A stretch of 64,000 bases of DNA, taken from assembly GCA_964036195.1 (NCBI GenBank), contig OZ038459.1, forward strand, positions 24,053,206-24,117,205. The letters are read 5' to 3'. The notes under the pieces were generated by a model. That model had not been told where the DNA came from. It worked only from the letters and a program-made list of their open reading frames with translations, and made no database searches. Both the position numbers and the translations under genes were made by a program. Source of the stretch: Sphaerolaimus hirsutus. Lineage: Eukaryota; Nematoda; Chromadorea; Monhysterida; Sphaerolaimidae. Shown in pieces: positions 52,533-63,727 of this stretch. Every line of letters begins with the position of its first letter. Within the stretch, counting starts at the first letter, position 1.

Positions 52533-53765
52533 TGTGTACCTTAAGCTGATGTGAATCACATTTTTATATCCAATCAAACACGGTAACGGAAAGGTTTGTT
52601 GAGTACTCGAACGATAACCAGTGATAATCTTTACCTGGGCATCAATTTCGTGGATTGATTTTATTGGCTAAATGTATGAAAAGTATTGGTTGGATGCAAG
52701 TCGATGGTACTTGAAGCTGTGATTGCAATTGAGGCGTCTAATTCTAAAATTAGTCCACAAAATGCTATTTTGAGCTAATCGCATTTTAATTTAATTTAAT
52801 TTAATTTCAAACCCAATTCACTCGGGGGCTCCTAGATTTTGACCCTACGGGGGTTGCATGGATAGCTGAGCAGCCTCCGGGATAGATAGATAGCTGGAAA
52901 AAATTGGGGGGGGGAGGTTGGGGGGGCGGGATTGGGGGGTTGCGGGGGTTCGATATATAGGCTTCTTCAGGGTGTAGAAGGAAGAAAAGGGAGAAAAATC
53001 GCTAAACGTAGGTGTAAAATAGCTCAAAATGGGTATACAAGAGCGTATAGCTGAAAAAGAGCTGAAAAAAGGGAAATAGGAATAAGAACTAGTGATTTTG
53101 GAGAATAAAATCTATAAAAAGTTATGAAAATCTAGTTATTTAGACCGAAAATTGAGTTAAAATTTCTCAAAAATTGGTCCAGATAGGTAGATAGCTGTAC
53201 GATTTGGGGGTGTGGGGGTTAGGGAACCCAAAATTTCGCCTCCAGAATAGATAGATAGCTATTTAAGTGGTTTGGAGGGGGAACCCCCCCCCCCAACCCC
53301 CCTCCCATTGGAGCTCCCTGAATTCACAGTACGTGTCCAATTTGGCTCTCTCCATATGTTGACAATAAAGTGTCAAATTTTCAGCCCTGCTCTCACAACC
53401 TAAACTGGTGGAAAAAATAAATGGAAAATTCACAAAATAATATTTTAAAAATCACACAAGCAAGCCATCAGGCTGTCACTTAGTGTGAGGGTTCCCCAAA
53501 ATATACACTATGTATAACCAAAGTGGCACCCCCTCAGGCCACCCTTGTTGCTGAAAATATTTTTTTTCACATTTTTTCTGGTAAATATAAATGGAAAATC
53601 CATACAAATTTTTGTTCAGGCCGGAATTTGATTTATTTATAAAATAGGTTGAGGATGGTTTAGGCCACTGATTTTTTTATACATATGAGATGGTAACTTC
53701 CTGCAACTGTTCCACCCCCTCACAACCCACACAATCCCCACACCAAAATTTTGCCAAAGATCAAA
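52533..53765. other. Non-coding region with GATA-like and G/C runs
   Basis: No supportable gene. Features are an ATTTAATTTAATTTAATTT run (52,786-52,807), GATAGATAGATAG near 52,880 and 53,250, and poly-G and poly-C runs (52,905-52,945 and 53,285-53,305). It ends at the assembly gap. Confidence 0.5.
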
Positions 53766-53965
53766 NNNNNNNNNNNNNNNNNNNNNNNNNNNNNNNNNNN
53801 NNNNNNNNNNNNNNNNNNNNNNNNNNNNNNNNNNNNNNNNNNNNNNNNNNNNNNNNNNNNNNNNNNNNNNNNNNNNNNNNNNNNNNNNNNNNNNNNNNNN
53901 NNNNNNNNNNNNNNNNNNNNNNNNNNNNNNNNNNNNNNNNNNNNNNNNNNNNNNNNNNNNNNNNN
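53766..53965. other. Assembly gap (200 N)
   Basis: Exactly 200 N; placeholder of unknown true length. Confidence 0.99.
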
Positions 53966-54322
53966 TAGGGCCATAAGGTGCCAATTCCGTAACAGGAGAA
54001 CTAACAAAAATTATGAGTGAGAAGTAATGGCAAGTTGAATGGCAAGTAAAAATTTAAAGAAAAGTAAATTTTTAAGTGAAATGGCGAGTTAAAAGACAAA
54101 TGGTCAGTCATGAGAAAACACTAAAAATGTTTCCACTTTGTATTCGCATTGCAGTTCTCCCTCACAAAAATACTTTCCTTCAACTTTTTACTTTTCACTT
54201 GCAAATTGGTGTTTGAGTTCTCCAATTGCGGAATTCAAACTCTTCAACATTAGAACATGTTGAACTCATCATAATACACTACATTTGTCAAACAATATGG
54301 TTCTGTGTAGCATATTTTTACG

Positions 54323-54463
54323 TTTTCTCTGGTACCCGGGTAATTGTGCCAGGAAAACGTAACAAAACGTAACGGTATTTTTGGAAAGCGTAAACGTAAA
54401 CGTAAGTATAAATACCCAAATAACTGGGTATTTCGGGTAAACGTAAATACGTTTTCGCAACTC
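54323..54463. mobile_element. hAT-like CAGAGTTG family, right end with ACGTAA word
   Basis: It ends TTTTCGCAACTCTG like 21,153-21,947, with the same framework GGTATTTTTGGAAAG, but every GTGTAA is replaced by ACGTAA or GCGTAA (for example AAGCGTAAACGTAAACG). No left end or duplication found, so truncated. Confidence 0.6.
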
Positions 54464-54544
54464 TGCTTTTGACTAATTTACACCACAAGAAAGATATAGA
54501 AAAACTAAAATAATACAACAAAAATATAAATACTGTAGACTTTT

Positions 54545-54889
54545 CAGCTAAATTTGAGACAAAAATGTAAACCTTTGAAAAGAATGTTTTTTCACAAAAC
54601 TCAACACCTGAAAAACAGACTTCCTCAGAGAAGGCTATTTAGCCTGGAGAACAGCTCCTTTTGAGATACACAGGGTTGAAAATCACAAGCAGACTTCCAA
54701 ACACATCTTTATTCCTCTCACAAGCACCAAACACAGCAACAAATCAAGCAGCAAAACTACAGAAAACTGAGTGAAATTGAACTGGTGAGAAGGCAACAGG
54801 GCTCCTAGGTCATGATGGTGCAACTTAGCTAAGTCTGGAATATGCATAAAAATATAAAGTATCACCTTGCATATCAGAAGCTTCACAAC
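54545..54889 (-). repeat. Probable 3' LTR of the decayed Gypsy-type element
   Basis: On the minus strand TCAGGGGGAGAG (54,890-54,901), a good polypurine tract, is followed by TGTGAAGCTTCTG. AATAAA lies about 180 bp further on (near 54,710). The far end is not fixed and no second copy is seen near 59.4 kb. Confidence 0.45.
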
Positions 54890-54991
54890 TCTCCCCCTGA
54901 AAATAAAAGTAACGAACAGTGCCTAAGAAACATTCAGAGAGAGGAGGTGAAAATTACTTAATATTGAGCATGTCGAAAGGGCACTTGAGAC

Positions 54992-55668
54992 TAGGGTTGG
55001 AAAAAAACGTTTTTTTAGCTCAATGTTGTTGTTTTAAACGTTTTTTTTAATAAAAAAACGTTTTTTTAAATAAAACAACGTTTTTTTAAAAGCTCCCAGA
55101 TATAACCTTGTGTCAACATATATAGGTATATCAGACAGTGGCAATACTCTGTGATGTTATATATGACCATATAATGTCTGTGGAGCCATGGGATAGCATT
55201 ATAAGTGGTGATTTGTGTCAAAAATATCCATTTTTTGTCGACATATCGTTTGTATATTGCCTTATAGTTGAATGTTCGTGACTTCAGGTAAAGTTTGTCA
55301 CGGAATAGTGATCAAACAAGGTTATAAAACGAGGTTGTTACTTTGGGAGTGAAGTTACACACTGTGAAGGTACATGGAAGCACATTACCTCAATATTATA
55401 TACTACAGCAACATATGACGGCTTATTAACCCATGGTAGCATATATAAATGGATACTTTGATACTAAAAATGCCACAAAACCAATGAAAACAACCACCAA
55501 TGTCAATTTGTGTGTGAAATTGCGCGCTTGCATGCAAAAATTGTGCAAAATACCTAGTGCTTAGTACTAAAAATTTTGGCAATTAAAAAAAAACATTTCA
55601 GGCATCACCTTTGTTTTTTTTTAAACATTTTTTTTTCAAAGTTTAAAAAGAAACATCGGCCAACCCTA
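54992..55668. mobile_element. hAT-like MITE, AAACGTTTTTTTA word
   Basis: Ends TAGGGTTGG and CCAACCCTA with the perfect 8-bp duplication CTTGAGAC (54,984-54,991 and 55,669-55,676). AAACGTTTTTTTAA-type words lie at the left and AAACATTTTTTTTTC-like words at the right. Inserted in the 3' part of the Gypsy-type relic. Non-coding. Confidence 0.9.
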
Positions 55669-56279
55669 CTTGAGACTAATTTGAGTTAAGTTAAAAGACT
55701 ACAAATGATATCACATAGATATCAAAAACCAAAGCATGATCGAGATCTCTGGACTGTACATTATTAGACTAAACTCAATACTACTTAAATACATGACACA
55801 ACAAGAGCCAACAATAAACTGGCTGCTGCCTAAACACTTCTCCCAATCATTTGGCCCTTTGGCACAAGTAACTAGAAATTTGATTCTCCAAATTTTGAAT
55901 TTTGACTTTGTTCTATTGGGGTAAATATGTACTTGGGAGTTTTAGGAAACTAATCCACATGTTTGACACATCCACATACATCACTTTTACTACACACACT
56001 GTACCAGAGTCATACCACTAACATCACATTTGACTACACTGTGTATTTTGCAGTACTCACAACAGGCACTAACTCATCCATTACAACTGCTAAAGATACT
56101 CATTACTTGACTTTACCATCTATATTGATGCCATCTCATTACATTACAATTGCTAGTGACTGCACTTTATTTACCGAGACATTTTCCATTCAGGATATTA
56201 CAAGTTACACTGGCATTGTACTAACTGATTGGGAGTGCGGAGGCCTGAAGAAAACAAAACCAAAGTTCTCAGCTACACT

Positions 56280-59200
56280 TCAGCCAGAACGAATACTTGT
56301 TGTGCCTGTGGAAATTAAATTTGCTGATTCATTGAATCGAGGAAACGACAAACACAGACTACTACATAATCCATCTTTGATACATTGAATGTTTTGTTTT
56401 ACTTCTGGAGTTAACTTGATTGGATCATTTCCCTTCTTTGCAAACTTACCTTTCATTAAATCATACAAATCTGCAGTGAGTGTGAGATACTCGGGAATGA
56501 ACTGTTGAAAATACAATATCATACAGAGGAGATGACACAAACTTTGTTTACTGTTTGGTAATTCTTGCTGTTGAAGAGCATTGACTTTAGTTGTATTTGG
56601 ATAAATACCATTTGCGTCAACTTGAAAACCAAGAAATTTGACAGACAACAACATGAAAAAACACTTTTTTGGTCCCAATTTGATATTTAACCACTGTAAA
56701 CGTAAAAACACCATACGTAAATCTATTAGATGTTGCTTGAAACTTGAACTACTTATTACACAGTCGTCGACATACACATGAACAAAGCATTGTGACATGT
56801 CATCCAAAGTGGTGTCTGTCGATCTTAAATCGCTTAAACCAAGATTGATCATACGTTGAATAGATGCACCCACGTTTTTTTAGACAGAACAGCATACGCA
56901 TCCATTTCCATTTTCCAGCACTGCATAAAAAAGATGTCATTTCCATACATTCATCACAATGCATGGGAATGTTGTGATATCCTGCAGCAATGTCTAACGT
57001 TGAGAATATTTTACAACCACCAAGTTCCATCAACAGATGTTGAATTCGAGGGAGCGGATATGCGTCAAACTCTTGCAGTTCATTCAAACTACGATAATCT
57101 ACGGCCATGCGATACGTACCATTCTTTTTCAGCACACACACAATAGGTGCTGCCCAACTACCATCACTTGGTTTGATTAGCCCATGTTTACGCAAATCTT
57201 CAATAGTTTCTTGTACAAAAATATGTTTTTTGTGGGGACTCATACCGACACAGCAAATGGATGGGTTTCAAAACTGTGTCAAATTGTCAAAACTGATGTT
57301 GTTGCAATTCTGAATACTTTTTACTCCATCGAGACACAACATTTTCTACACTTTGGATGCAAGTTCAGGATTTGGTTCCACCTCTTTGCACAAACTACCT
57401 TGAGACGGAGGTATTGGTAATTCAAAATCGGCCAAGAAACACAACGGTTGATCTAAAGTTTCTAATGTGGCTACACATTGATTTGCTAACAGAGAAAATG
57501 GTTCACATGAATGGTTGGACAGACATACTACTGACTTGTCCCGAAATTCACTGTATGTGGCAGTCATCAGGATTACTTCCAGTGGATTTTCATCCAAAAA
57601 AATCTACGAAGATTTGATCATTCGGATTTGGTTCGCACACAAGACAATGAGCATGTTTCATCGCCATTATTGGCACTATGACTTGAGACAATGGCGGTAC
57701 CGTTGACTTCTTTGTCGTTACTTAACTCATTTTGATAAAATTACACTGATGTTTGGTAGGTGTACTACCTTCTTTGGTACTTTGAGATTCAATTGTACCA
57801 ATGTCAAACAAATTACATTTTTGCAGAAATGTGTGTCCCTTTTCCAACAAACTACTGACCAAATAGTGACAATTGAATGGGACAAGAAGATCGGTGCCAA
57901 TCAACAGATCATGAGCACCTTTTGGCAGACGCAAATCATGAATGACCAACAAATCAGCTTGGACACTGTATTTTGTTGATTTTCTGGATGTGCATGGGTT
58001 AGGATGACGTTAACATTTTGCAAATTCTAACGTTTGATTGAACCGCCAACTGTGCCCAGCATATCCATGTTAACTGGAATGGGTTTCAAATGTATCGCTT
58101 CTTCTTTTGGATTCAAACCTGCGTTTTCCCATAATGACAACAACAATGAAATTGGAATTATACTCGTACTACTACCACTATCTAAAATAGCTGGACATTT
58201 CTGACCATACAAAATGACTTTGGTCATGGGAATGAGTGGTTGCTGCTTTGAGACTTTCTGAACTTCAAAATGGAATGCTGAGTACGTGTTTACATTTAAC
58301 ATTTGAGAGACAAAATTACATGTGACAAATGACACATGTGATGTCAGATACCTCTTGGGGAAATACTTGTACCACATTTGGTTCTTCTAAGTAATGGGCT
58401 TGCTCCGGTTGCACTGACACAGATTGATCCCACAAATGTTGTATACGTTTGAAATTACTCCCGTTACTTACTTCACCAGTGAAACAAGCTGTTAAATTTT
58501 TACAGGCATCATAATGCCTTTCTGCTTCTTTGCATATGCTTGTTTGTAACTTGGACTGGATGGGTTTTGCCAGCATCCTTGTTTGGGGTGATTTACCTCT
58601 TTTCCTTTGTGAAGCCAATGTTTACATGTTCCATTAATGGGAGCTTTGTTGAAATTTGTACTTCTTCCACGCCTGACATTACTAAAACTTGGACTTCCCC
58701 GACTGAAATTAAGAGTTTGAGCTGGAATTGCCACAATTAAAATTTAAAAAATTTGAATTACCACGACTGTCGGTACCACCTCTCCCCCGCTGAAAAAAAC
58801 CACGGGAAAATTTTTTGTGATGAACTCCAAAAATTTGATGGTTGCAGTTAAACTGACTTAGGTTGTTACTGCGACCTTGGAATGAACCATGGGTAGAATC
58901 TGTACTTGTATTGCCTCTGTTACCACCAACATAATACAAAGCGTTCAGTTCAGCAACACCATCGTACAAATCACGTTTTTCATTTTTTACTTGAAACTTT
59001 AGAGCGTCCAACTTCCACGCACCGATTTTGACATTTGGATGCAAAGATTCTTTTCAAAGAACTTTTCGGCAAAGATGGAAGAACTTTTCGGCAAGACGCA
59101 TAGTGGATTCTACTTTTGGATACTGATGATTACCACATGACTGTTCAAACAAATGACACAAGCAACTGTAATTCTGTAAAATACTTTCATTTGCACCTTG

Positions 59201-59345
59201 TGTGGCTGTAAATTAGATATCACTGTTGAACTGCGCTTTGCGATGATGTTTTAACAATTTGATATGATTGAACACTAGTTTTGGATTTTTTTGTTCACTT
59301 GAATCCATGGACTGATAGGCTAGAAATGCATCTGACTTTAAAAAG
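56280..59345 (-). pseudogene. Decayed Ty3/Gypsy-type gag-pol
   Basis: Broken by many stops and frameshifts, in transcription order: Gag capsid part and a Gly/Arg/Asn-rich tail (59,345-58,500) with a C-H-H-C-like CKHWLHKGKEVNHPKQGC; protease with ILDSGSS (about 58,200) and LLIGTDLL (about 57,890); reverse transcriptase with AVDYRSLNELQ (57,110), FSTLDIAAGYHNIPM (56,985) and the box YVDD (56,770). RNase H is barely recognisable below 56,300 and integrase is absent. Unlike both BEL copies it has the standard YVDD. The 55,669-56,279 stretch shows no domain. Confidence 0.8.
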
Positions 59346-59611
59346 CTTTTCACACAGTTCAGTTTTACACTTTTGAAAAAGCATAAAACCACAAAAAAGA
59401 GTGCAAAAAATTACTGCATGTGTGCAGTAATGTGCTGGAAATAGTGGCACATTTACAAATTGTGTCGCAGTATGAATGTCTTGCTAATACTGTGTTGTCG
59501 AGCAAAATCGTGGCTTCAGATAAGAAATGTTGGGCTGAAAATGGATTCCGACGACGATGTTGTCGCTGTCGACAGCAGTAACTCCAGGTAAGAAGATACA
59601 AAGATGACTTA

Positions 59612-59727
59612 CCGTGTTTCTTCTAATAGAACGGCAGCCTCCAGAAGAACGGCACCTCCCATAGAACGGCAGGCAAATAAAGTTGACAAAAAAATTGAAC
59701 GGTGCTCTTCTATTAGACTAAATACGG
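59612..59727. mobile_element. CCGTA-ended MITE, AGAACGGCA variant, 116 bp
   Basis: Ends CCGTGTTTCTTCTAATAGA (one substitution) and TCTATTAGACTAAATACGG with TA flanks. The modules AGAACGGCAGCCTCC and AGAACGGCACCTCCC make up most of it. It is the shortest complete-looking member of the group. Confidence 0.75.
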
Positions 59728-59833
59728 TAAGTGTCGCTGCCTATGAATTGCCAAACAACATATGAGGGCAGACTACTAAGTGGACATCCGAAAAATGTCG
59801 CTGAGAGCTTGATTTGGAAAGAATTCACTGAGA

Positions 59834-59996
59834 AAACGTCTGTTAAAAATTTTTTACGCTTACGCTTTTATTTACGCCTTCCCAGGTATTTTAAAAATAC
59901 CTTACGCTTTCAGTATCCATACTGAAAATTTGGAAAGTTTATTTACGCTTACGCTTACGCTTTCCACAAATACCGGTATTTTTACAACTCTGCTCT
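59834..59996. mobile_element. hAT-like CAGAGTTG family fragment with GCGTAA word
   Basis: The right end ATACCGGTATTTTTACAACTCTG-like and words TTACGCTTACGCTTACGC correspond, in reverse complement, to the framework of 21,153-21,947 with GCGTAA in place of GTGTAA. The left end (CTGTTAAAAATTTT) is degraded and no 8-bp duplication matches. Confidence 0.6.
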
Positions 59997-60069
59997 GGCA
60001 TACTATCTAAATTAACCCCTGTAGGGGTTCAAATAATTAACGCGTACGCGTATTTTTCGAGTTAATGTA

Positions 60070-61576
60070 CAGGGGTGGGCATTTTCAGTTACCGCTGGAA
60101 AAACGCGATAGCGTAAGCTACGGTTGAGCTACGACAGTGAAATTTTAACACAATAGAGTAGACTCCATAGGACACCTATTCTGAAGTTTGCAACCCAAAC
60201 GGCTACATTTTGGGTGAGTTGTGGAACACACAGTTTTTAGTGTAATTTTGTGAGCTAGGCGTCACCCATAGGATCAATCGAGGGTGGCGTTTGAGGGGGG
60301 GGGGTCACCGGTAGTGATGGAAAAAGCGCCAGACTTTTGGCGCCAAGCGCCAAAAGCGCCATGGCGCTTTTCTTACCCCCAGCGCCAAGCGCCAATGGCG
60401 CCAGAGCAAAATAGCGCCAAGCGCCAAAAGCGCCATGGCGCTTTTCTGAACCTCAGCGCCAAGCGCCAATGGCGCCACAGAGTGATGGCGCCAAGCGCCA
60501 ATAGCGCCAGCGCCAAAAAATTTTCTCCAATTCGTTTGTAGGGTAATAAATTAATAACTGTGACATACCGCTGATGTCGCAGTAGTCGATTTAACTTTTG
60601 TCATTAAAGTTGAATCAACCACTACATCGTTAAAATCCCAAGCGATACATCTATTTTTCAGCCAAACAGCTGTACGTTGATAGGTCCTAAATATTATATC
60701 CCATTTAGTCATGTTTTTTACCAGTTATGGGTATGTAAATACCTATTCTTAACATGATACTTTACGAAAATTCCTGCCGAAATAATAAACCCTTTCACTC
60801 GAAATACCCCCATCAAAATTTACACTCTGAAAAAATAAACCCACTGGGGGTATTTCAAGGAAATACGGTATATACATTTGCTCCAAATATTACCGCATCA
60901 ATATTTTATTAATATAAATGTCCCCTGACACCCTTATATTTATCAATATTTATTCAGTTATTCTCAAAATTGACCAACTGGCTTGTCGATTTTCACTGAA
61001 TCATAAAAATTTTATAATCATGGTTGGCGCTTTTTTGGCGCTATTTTAAATGCCGGCGCCAGGCGTCAATAGCGCCACAAGAAAATGGCGCCAAGCGCCA
61101 AAAGCGCCATGGCGCTTTCTCAGATCCCGGCGCCAAGCGCCAGTGGCGCCAGAGCGTTTTAGCGCCAAGCGCCAAAAGCGCCATGGCGCTTTTTGCTTTG
61201 GCGCTAGCGCCAGGCGCCAGCGCCATGGCGCTTTTCCATCACTAGTCACCGGTATTTGGTGTCGTCCTATTCTGTCGTACATTGGCCGATTTTGTTGCCC
61301 TTTGAGTATGTTGGGGTTTGGGGTCGGGGCTACAACCAAATTCTTTTTTTCTTCATAAATAGTCCCCCAGACCCAAGATAAAGGGGGTGAAGTCACAAAA
61401 ATACACTAAAAACTGTGTGTTCCACAACTCACCTAAAATGTGGCCGTTTGGGTTGCAAACTTCAGAATAGGTGTCCTATGGAGTGTACTCTATTGTGTTA
61501 AAATCTCACTGTGATAGCTCAACCGTAGCTCAAGGTATCGCGTTTTTCCAGCGGTAACTGAAAATGCCCACCCCTG
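60070..61576. mobile_element. CAGGGGTGGGC-ended foldback element, TA flanks
   Basis: Inverted repeats of about 190 bp at 60,070-60,256 and 61,390-61,576 begin CAGGGGTGGGCATTTTCAG and are flanked by TA on both sides. The 8-bp flanks do not match, so TA is the better duplication. The element 60,312-61,244 is nested inside; without it the element is about 0.57 kb. Non-coding. Confidence 0.75.
60312..61244. mobile_element. hAT-like element, GGCGCC family, 933 bp
   Basis: Ends TAGTGATGGAAAAAGCGCC and GGCGCTTTTCCATCACTA with the perfect 8-bp duplication GTCACCGG (60,304-60,311 and 61,245-61,252). Arrays with GGCGCCAAGCGCCAAAAGCG at both ends; the AT-rich core includes a CCGTA-type right end (60,868). 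No transposase. Confidence 0.92.
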
Positions 61577-61909
61577 TACATACATTTTAACAACTGTGGT
61601 TTCCAAACGATATTACATCCAAATTTCATTGAAAAATCGAAAACGCGGGTAACGGTGGACCATGCATGTTGAGTTTTGGACATTTTTGAGAGGGAAATTT
61701 TTACTGGATCCACTTTTACTCAATCAATTTCACGGTAAAAGTTTATGTTTGTGTACACTCAAGCTTATATACCTCGCTGAAACCCCACTGATCGTCTACG
61801 ACGATCCAATGCGGGACGATCCGCAAACGCAAAAAACTTTCCCGACAGACCAATATAATCTCAGAAAATCTCTCAAGAATAAAATATAATTTAATCTCTC
61901 TCAGAAAAC

Positions 61910-62136
61910 CTGGTGCCGGTTCCGCAAGTGGAAAAGTTAAGAGTTAAAACTTAAGATTTGAGTAAAATGATAAATGATAAGTTAAGAGTAAAGTTAAAAG
62001 TTAAGAGTTGAGTAAAATCATTTGTCGTTTTACTTGACTCTTAACTCTTAACTTTACTCATAACTTGTCATTTGTCATTTTACTCAACTCTTAAGTTTTA
62101 ACTCTTAACTTTTCCACTTGCGGAACTGGCCCCTGG
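61910..62136. mobile_element. Palindromic element with AAGTTAAGAGTT words
   Basis: The two halves are near-perfect reverse complements, from GGTTCCGCAAGTGGAAAAGT to its complement, with the words GTTAAGAGTTGAGTAAAATG repeated in each half. Ends approximately CCTGGTGCCGG and GGCCCCTGG; target duplication not determined. Non-coding. Confidence 0.6.
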
Positions 62137-62189
62137 TAAACAATGTAAATATTAGGTTGTAAACTAATGAAGTGTCTTTTTTCGCCATC

Positions 62190-63727
62190 TCATACAAATA
62201 TACATTTGTGCTTTCCATTGTGTTGTACGTTGACCGATTTTGATGCCATTTGAGTATGTTGTGGTTTCGGGTCTGGGCTATGATGAAATGTTTTTGTTTG
62301 CTCAAATAATCCCCCAGTCCCGAGATAAGGGGGGTCTATAAAAAGGTGGTCATTTTACATGGCCAATATGCACATTGACTTTGAAGCTTAATAACTCAGC
62401 CATTTCTGGGCCGATTCGGATCGTTCAACACTTAAAATAACCAGGACAATCCGCATATTCAATTTTTGTGGTCGAGTTAGTGATGTCTTAATCCCGTATG
62501 CCGGTTTGACCCGGTTTTTGAACATGAAAAATAATCGTAATTATAATTTTTCAAGACAATTTTTTTGAAGTTGCTATCATATACTATAGACAAAAAGAAT
62601 AAATCTGGCCCAAAAATCATTTCAATATCTCTCTCCAGTCAAAAGTTATATCACTTTAAACATTCGCCTCCCAACAATAAATAGAAAAATCTGCATGACG
62701 AGCAAATGCATGTGACTTCAGAAATCCATATCTCGGCCATTTCTCAGCCAATTTCCACCAATGAACACTTAAAATGATCAGAAAAACCTGTAAGTTCCTT
62801 TTTTATGCTCAGGTTATCTGTATTCATCGTTCTTGATTACCGTATATCCTTGAATAAGACCCCCCCCCCCCTTGAATAATACCCCCCCTTGAATAACACC
62901 CCCCTGTTGGCCAGGTAAGGAAAATATAACGCCCCCCTTGAATAACTCCCCCCTCTTGAATAAGTCCCCCCTCTGGGTAAAACGACAATGTGTATTTGAA
63001 TGATTCAGACGCCGCTGAACACGAATTTTAGGATGGATACGTTGTTTTTGTTCTTGTTGAACTGGTCATTTTCTGCATTAGATGTGTTGAAGGAATGCAT
63101 ACAAACAATGAATAAAGTGAAAGTTTTCTGGAAGTTCTGAGGAAAAAATAACTCCCCCCCCCCTTGAATAGTACCCCCCCTTGAATAACTCCCCCCTCCA
63201 AAACCTCTGGCGAAATAATAACGCCCCTGGGGTCTTATTCAAGGATATACGGTAGTTATTTACATGTATGGGAGGCGGAAGTTTTAAGTTCTATTACTTT
63301 TGATTGAAAAGAGATATTGAAATAATTTTTGTGGTTTATGAACCCCATTGTCTAAAGTATTTATATGATAGCATGTTTAGAAAAATTTATTTTTGGTGTT
63401 TAAAAACTGGGTCAAATCGGCATACGTAATTTAGACATCACTAATCCGACCACAAAAATGGAATCTACTGGTTGTGCTGATCATTTTAAGTGTCGAACGA
63501 TCCAAATTGGCCCAGAAATGGCTGAGTGAGTAAGGTTCAAAGTGAATGTGTAGATCGGCCATGCAAAATGAACACCTTTTATAGACCCCCCTTATCTCGG
63601 GACTGGGGGATTATTCGAGGAAACAAAAACATTTCTTCATAGCCCAGACCCCAAACCCCAACATACTCAAATGGCATCAAAATCGGTCAACGTACAAAAG
63701 AATGTGGGATGCACAAATGTATATTTG
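62190..63727. mobile_element. Large foldback repeat with nested CCGTA MITE
   Basis: Arms of about 0.5 kb (62,190-62,800 and 63,270-63,727) are inverted copies sharing GTACGTTGACCGATTTTGAT and CCCAGTCCCGAGATAAGG. The MITE 62,840-63,252 lies at the centre. Partial relatives occur at 27,780-28,260 and 61,280-61,390. No ORF of note. Confidence 0.65.
62840..63252. mobile_element. CCGTA-ended MITE (CTTGAATAAGACC type)
   Basis: Ends CCGTATATCCTTGAATAAG and its complement with TA flanks (62,838-62,839 and 63,253-63,254). Modules CTTGAATAACTCCCCCC and CTTGAATAGTACCCCCC recur beside both ends, all with TTGAATA rather than TCGAATA. Non-coding. Confidence 0.8.

Noticed and set aside
52845-53305. Gene in the G/C-run and GATA region
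   Set aside because: Only low-complexity reading frames, with no splice-supported exon or domain.
60312-61244. CRISPR-like array in the GGCGCC regions
   Set aside because: There are no unique spacers of constant length, the words are palindromic and overlapping, and the genome is eukaryotic.
60284-61396. ORFs rich in RQKRHGAF or WRLAPWRFW peptides here and in the other GGCGCC arrays
   Set aside because: All six frames of GGCGCCAAGCGCC repeats are open for long stretches; these are repeat translations.
60062-61584. 8-bp target duplication for the CAGGGGTGGGC element
   Set aside because: The flanks TTAATGTA and TACATACA do not match; TA on both sides fits better.
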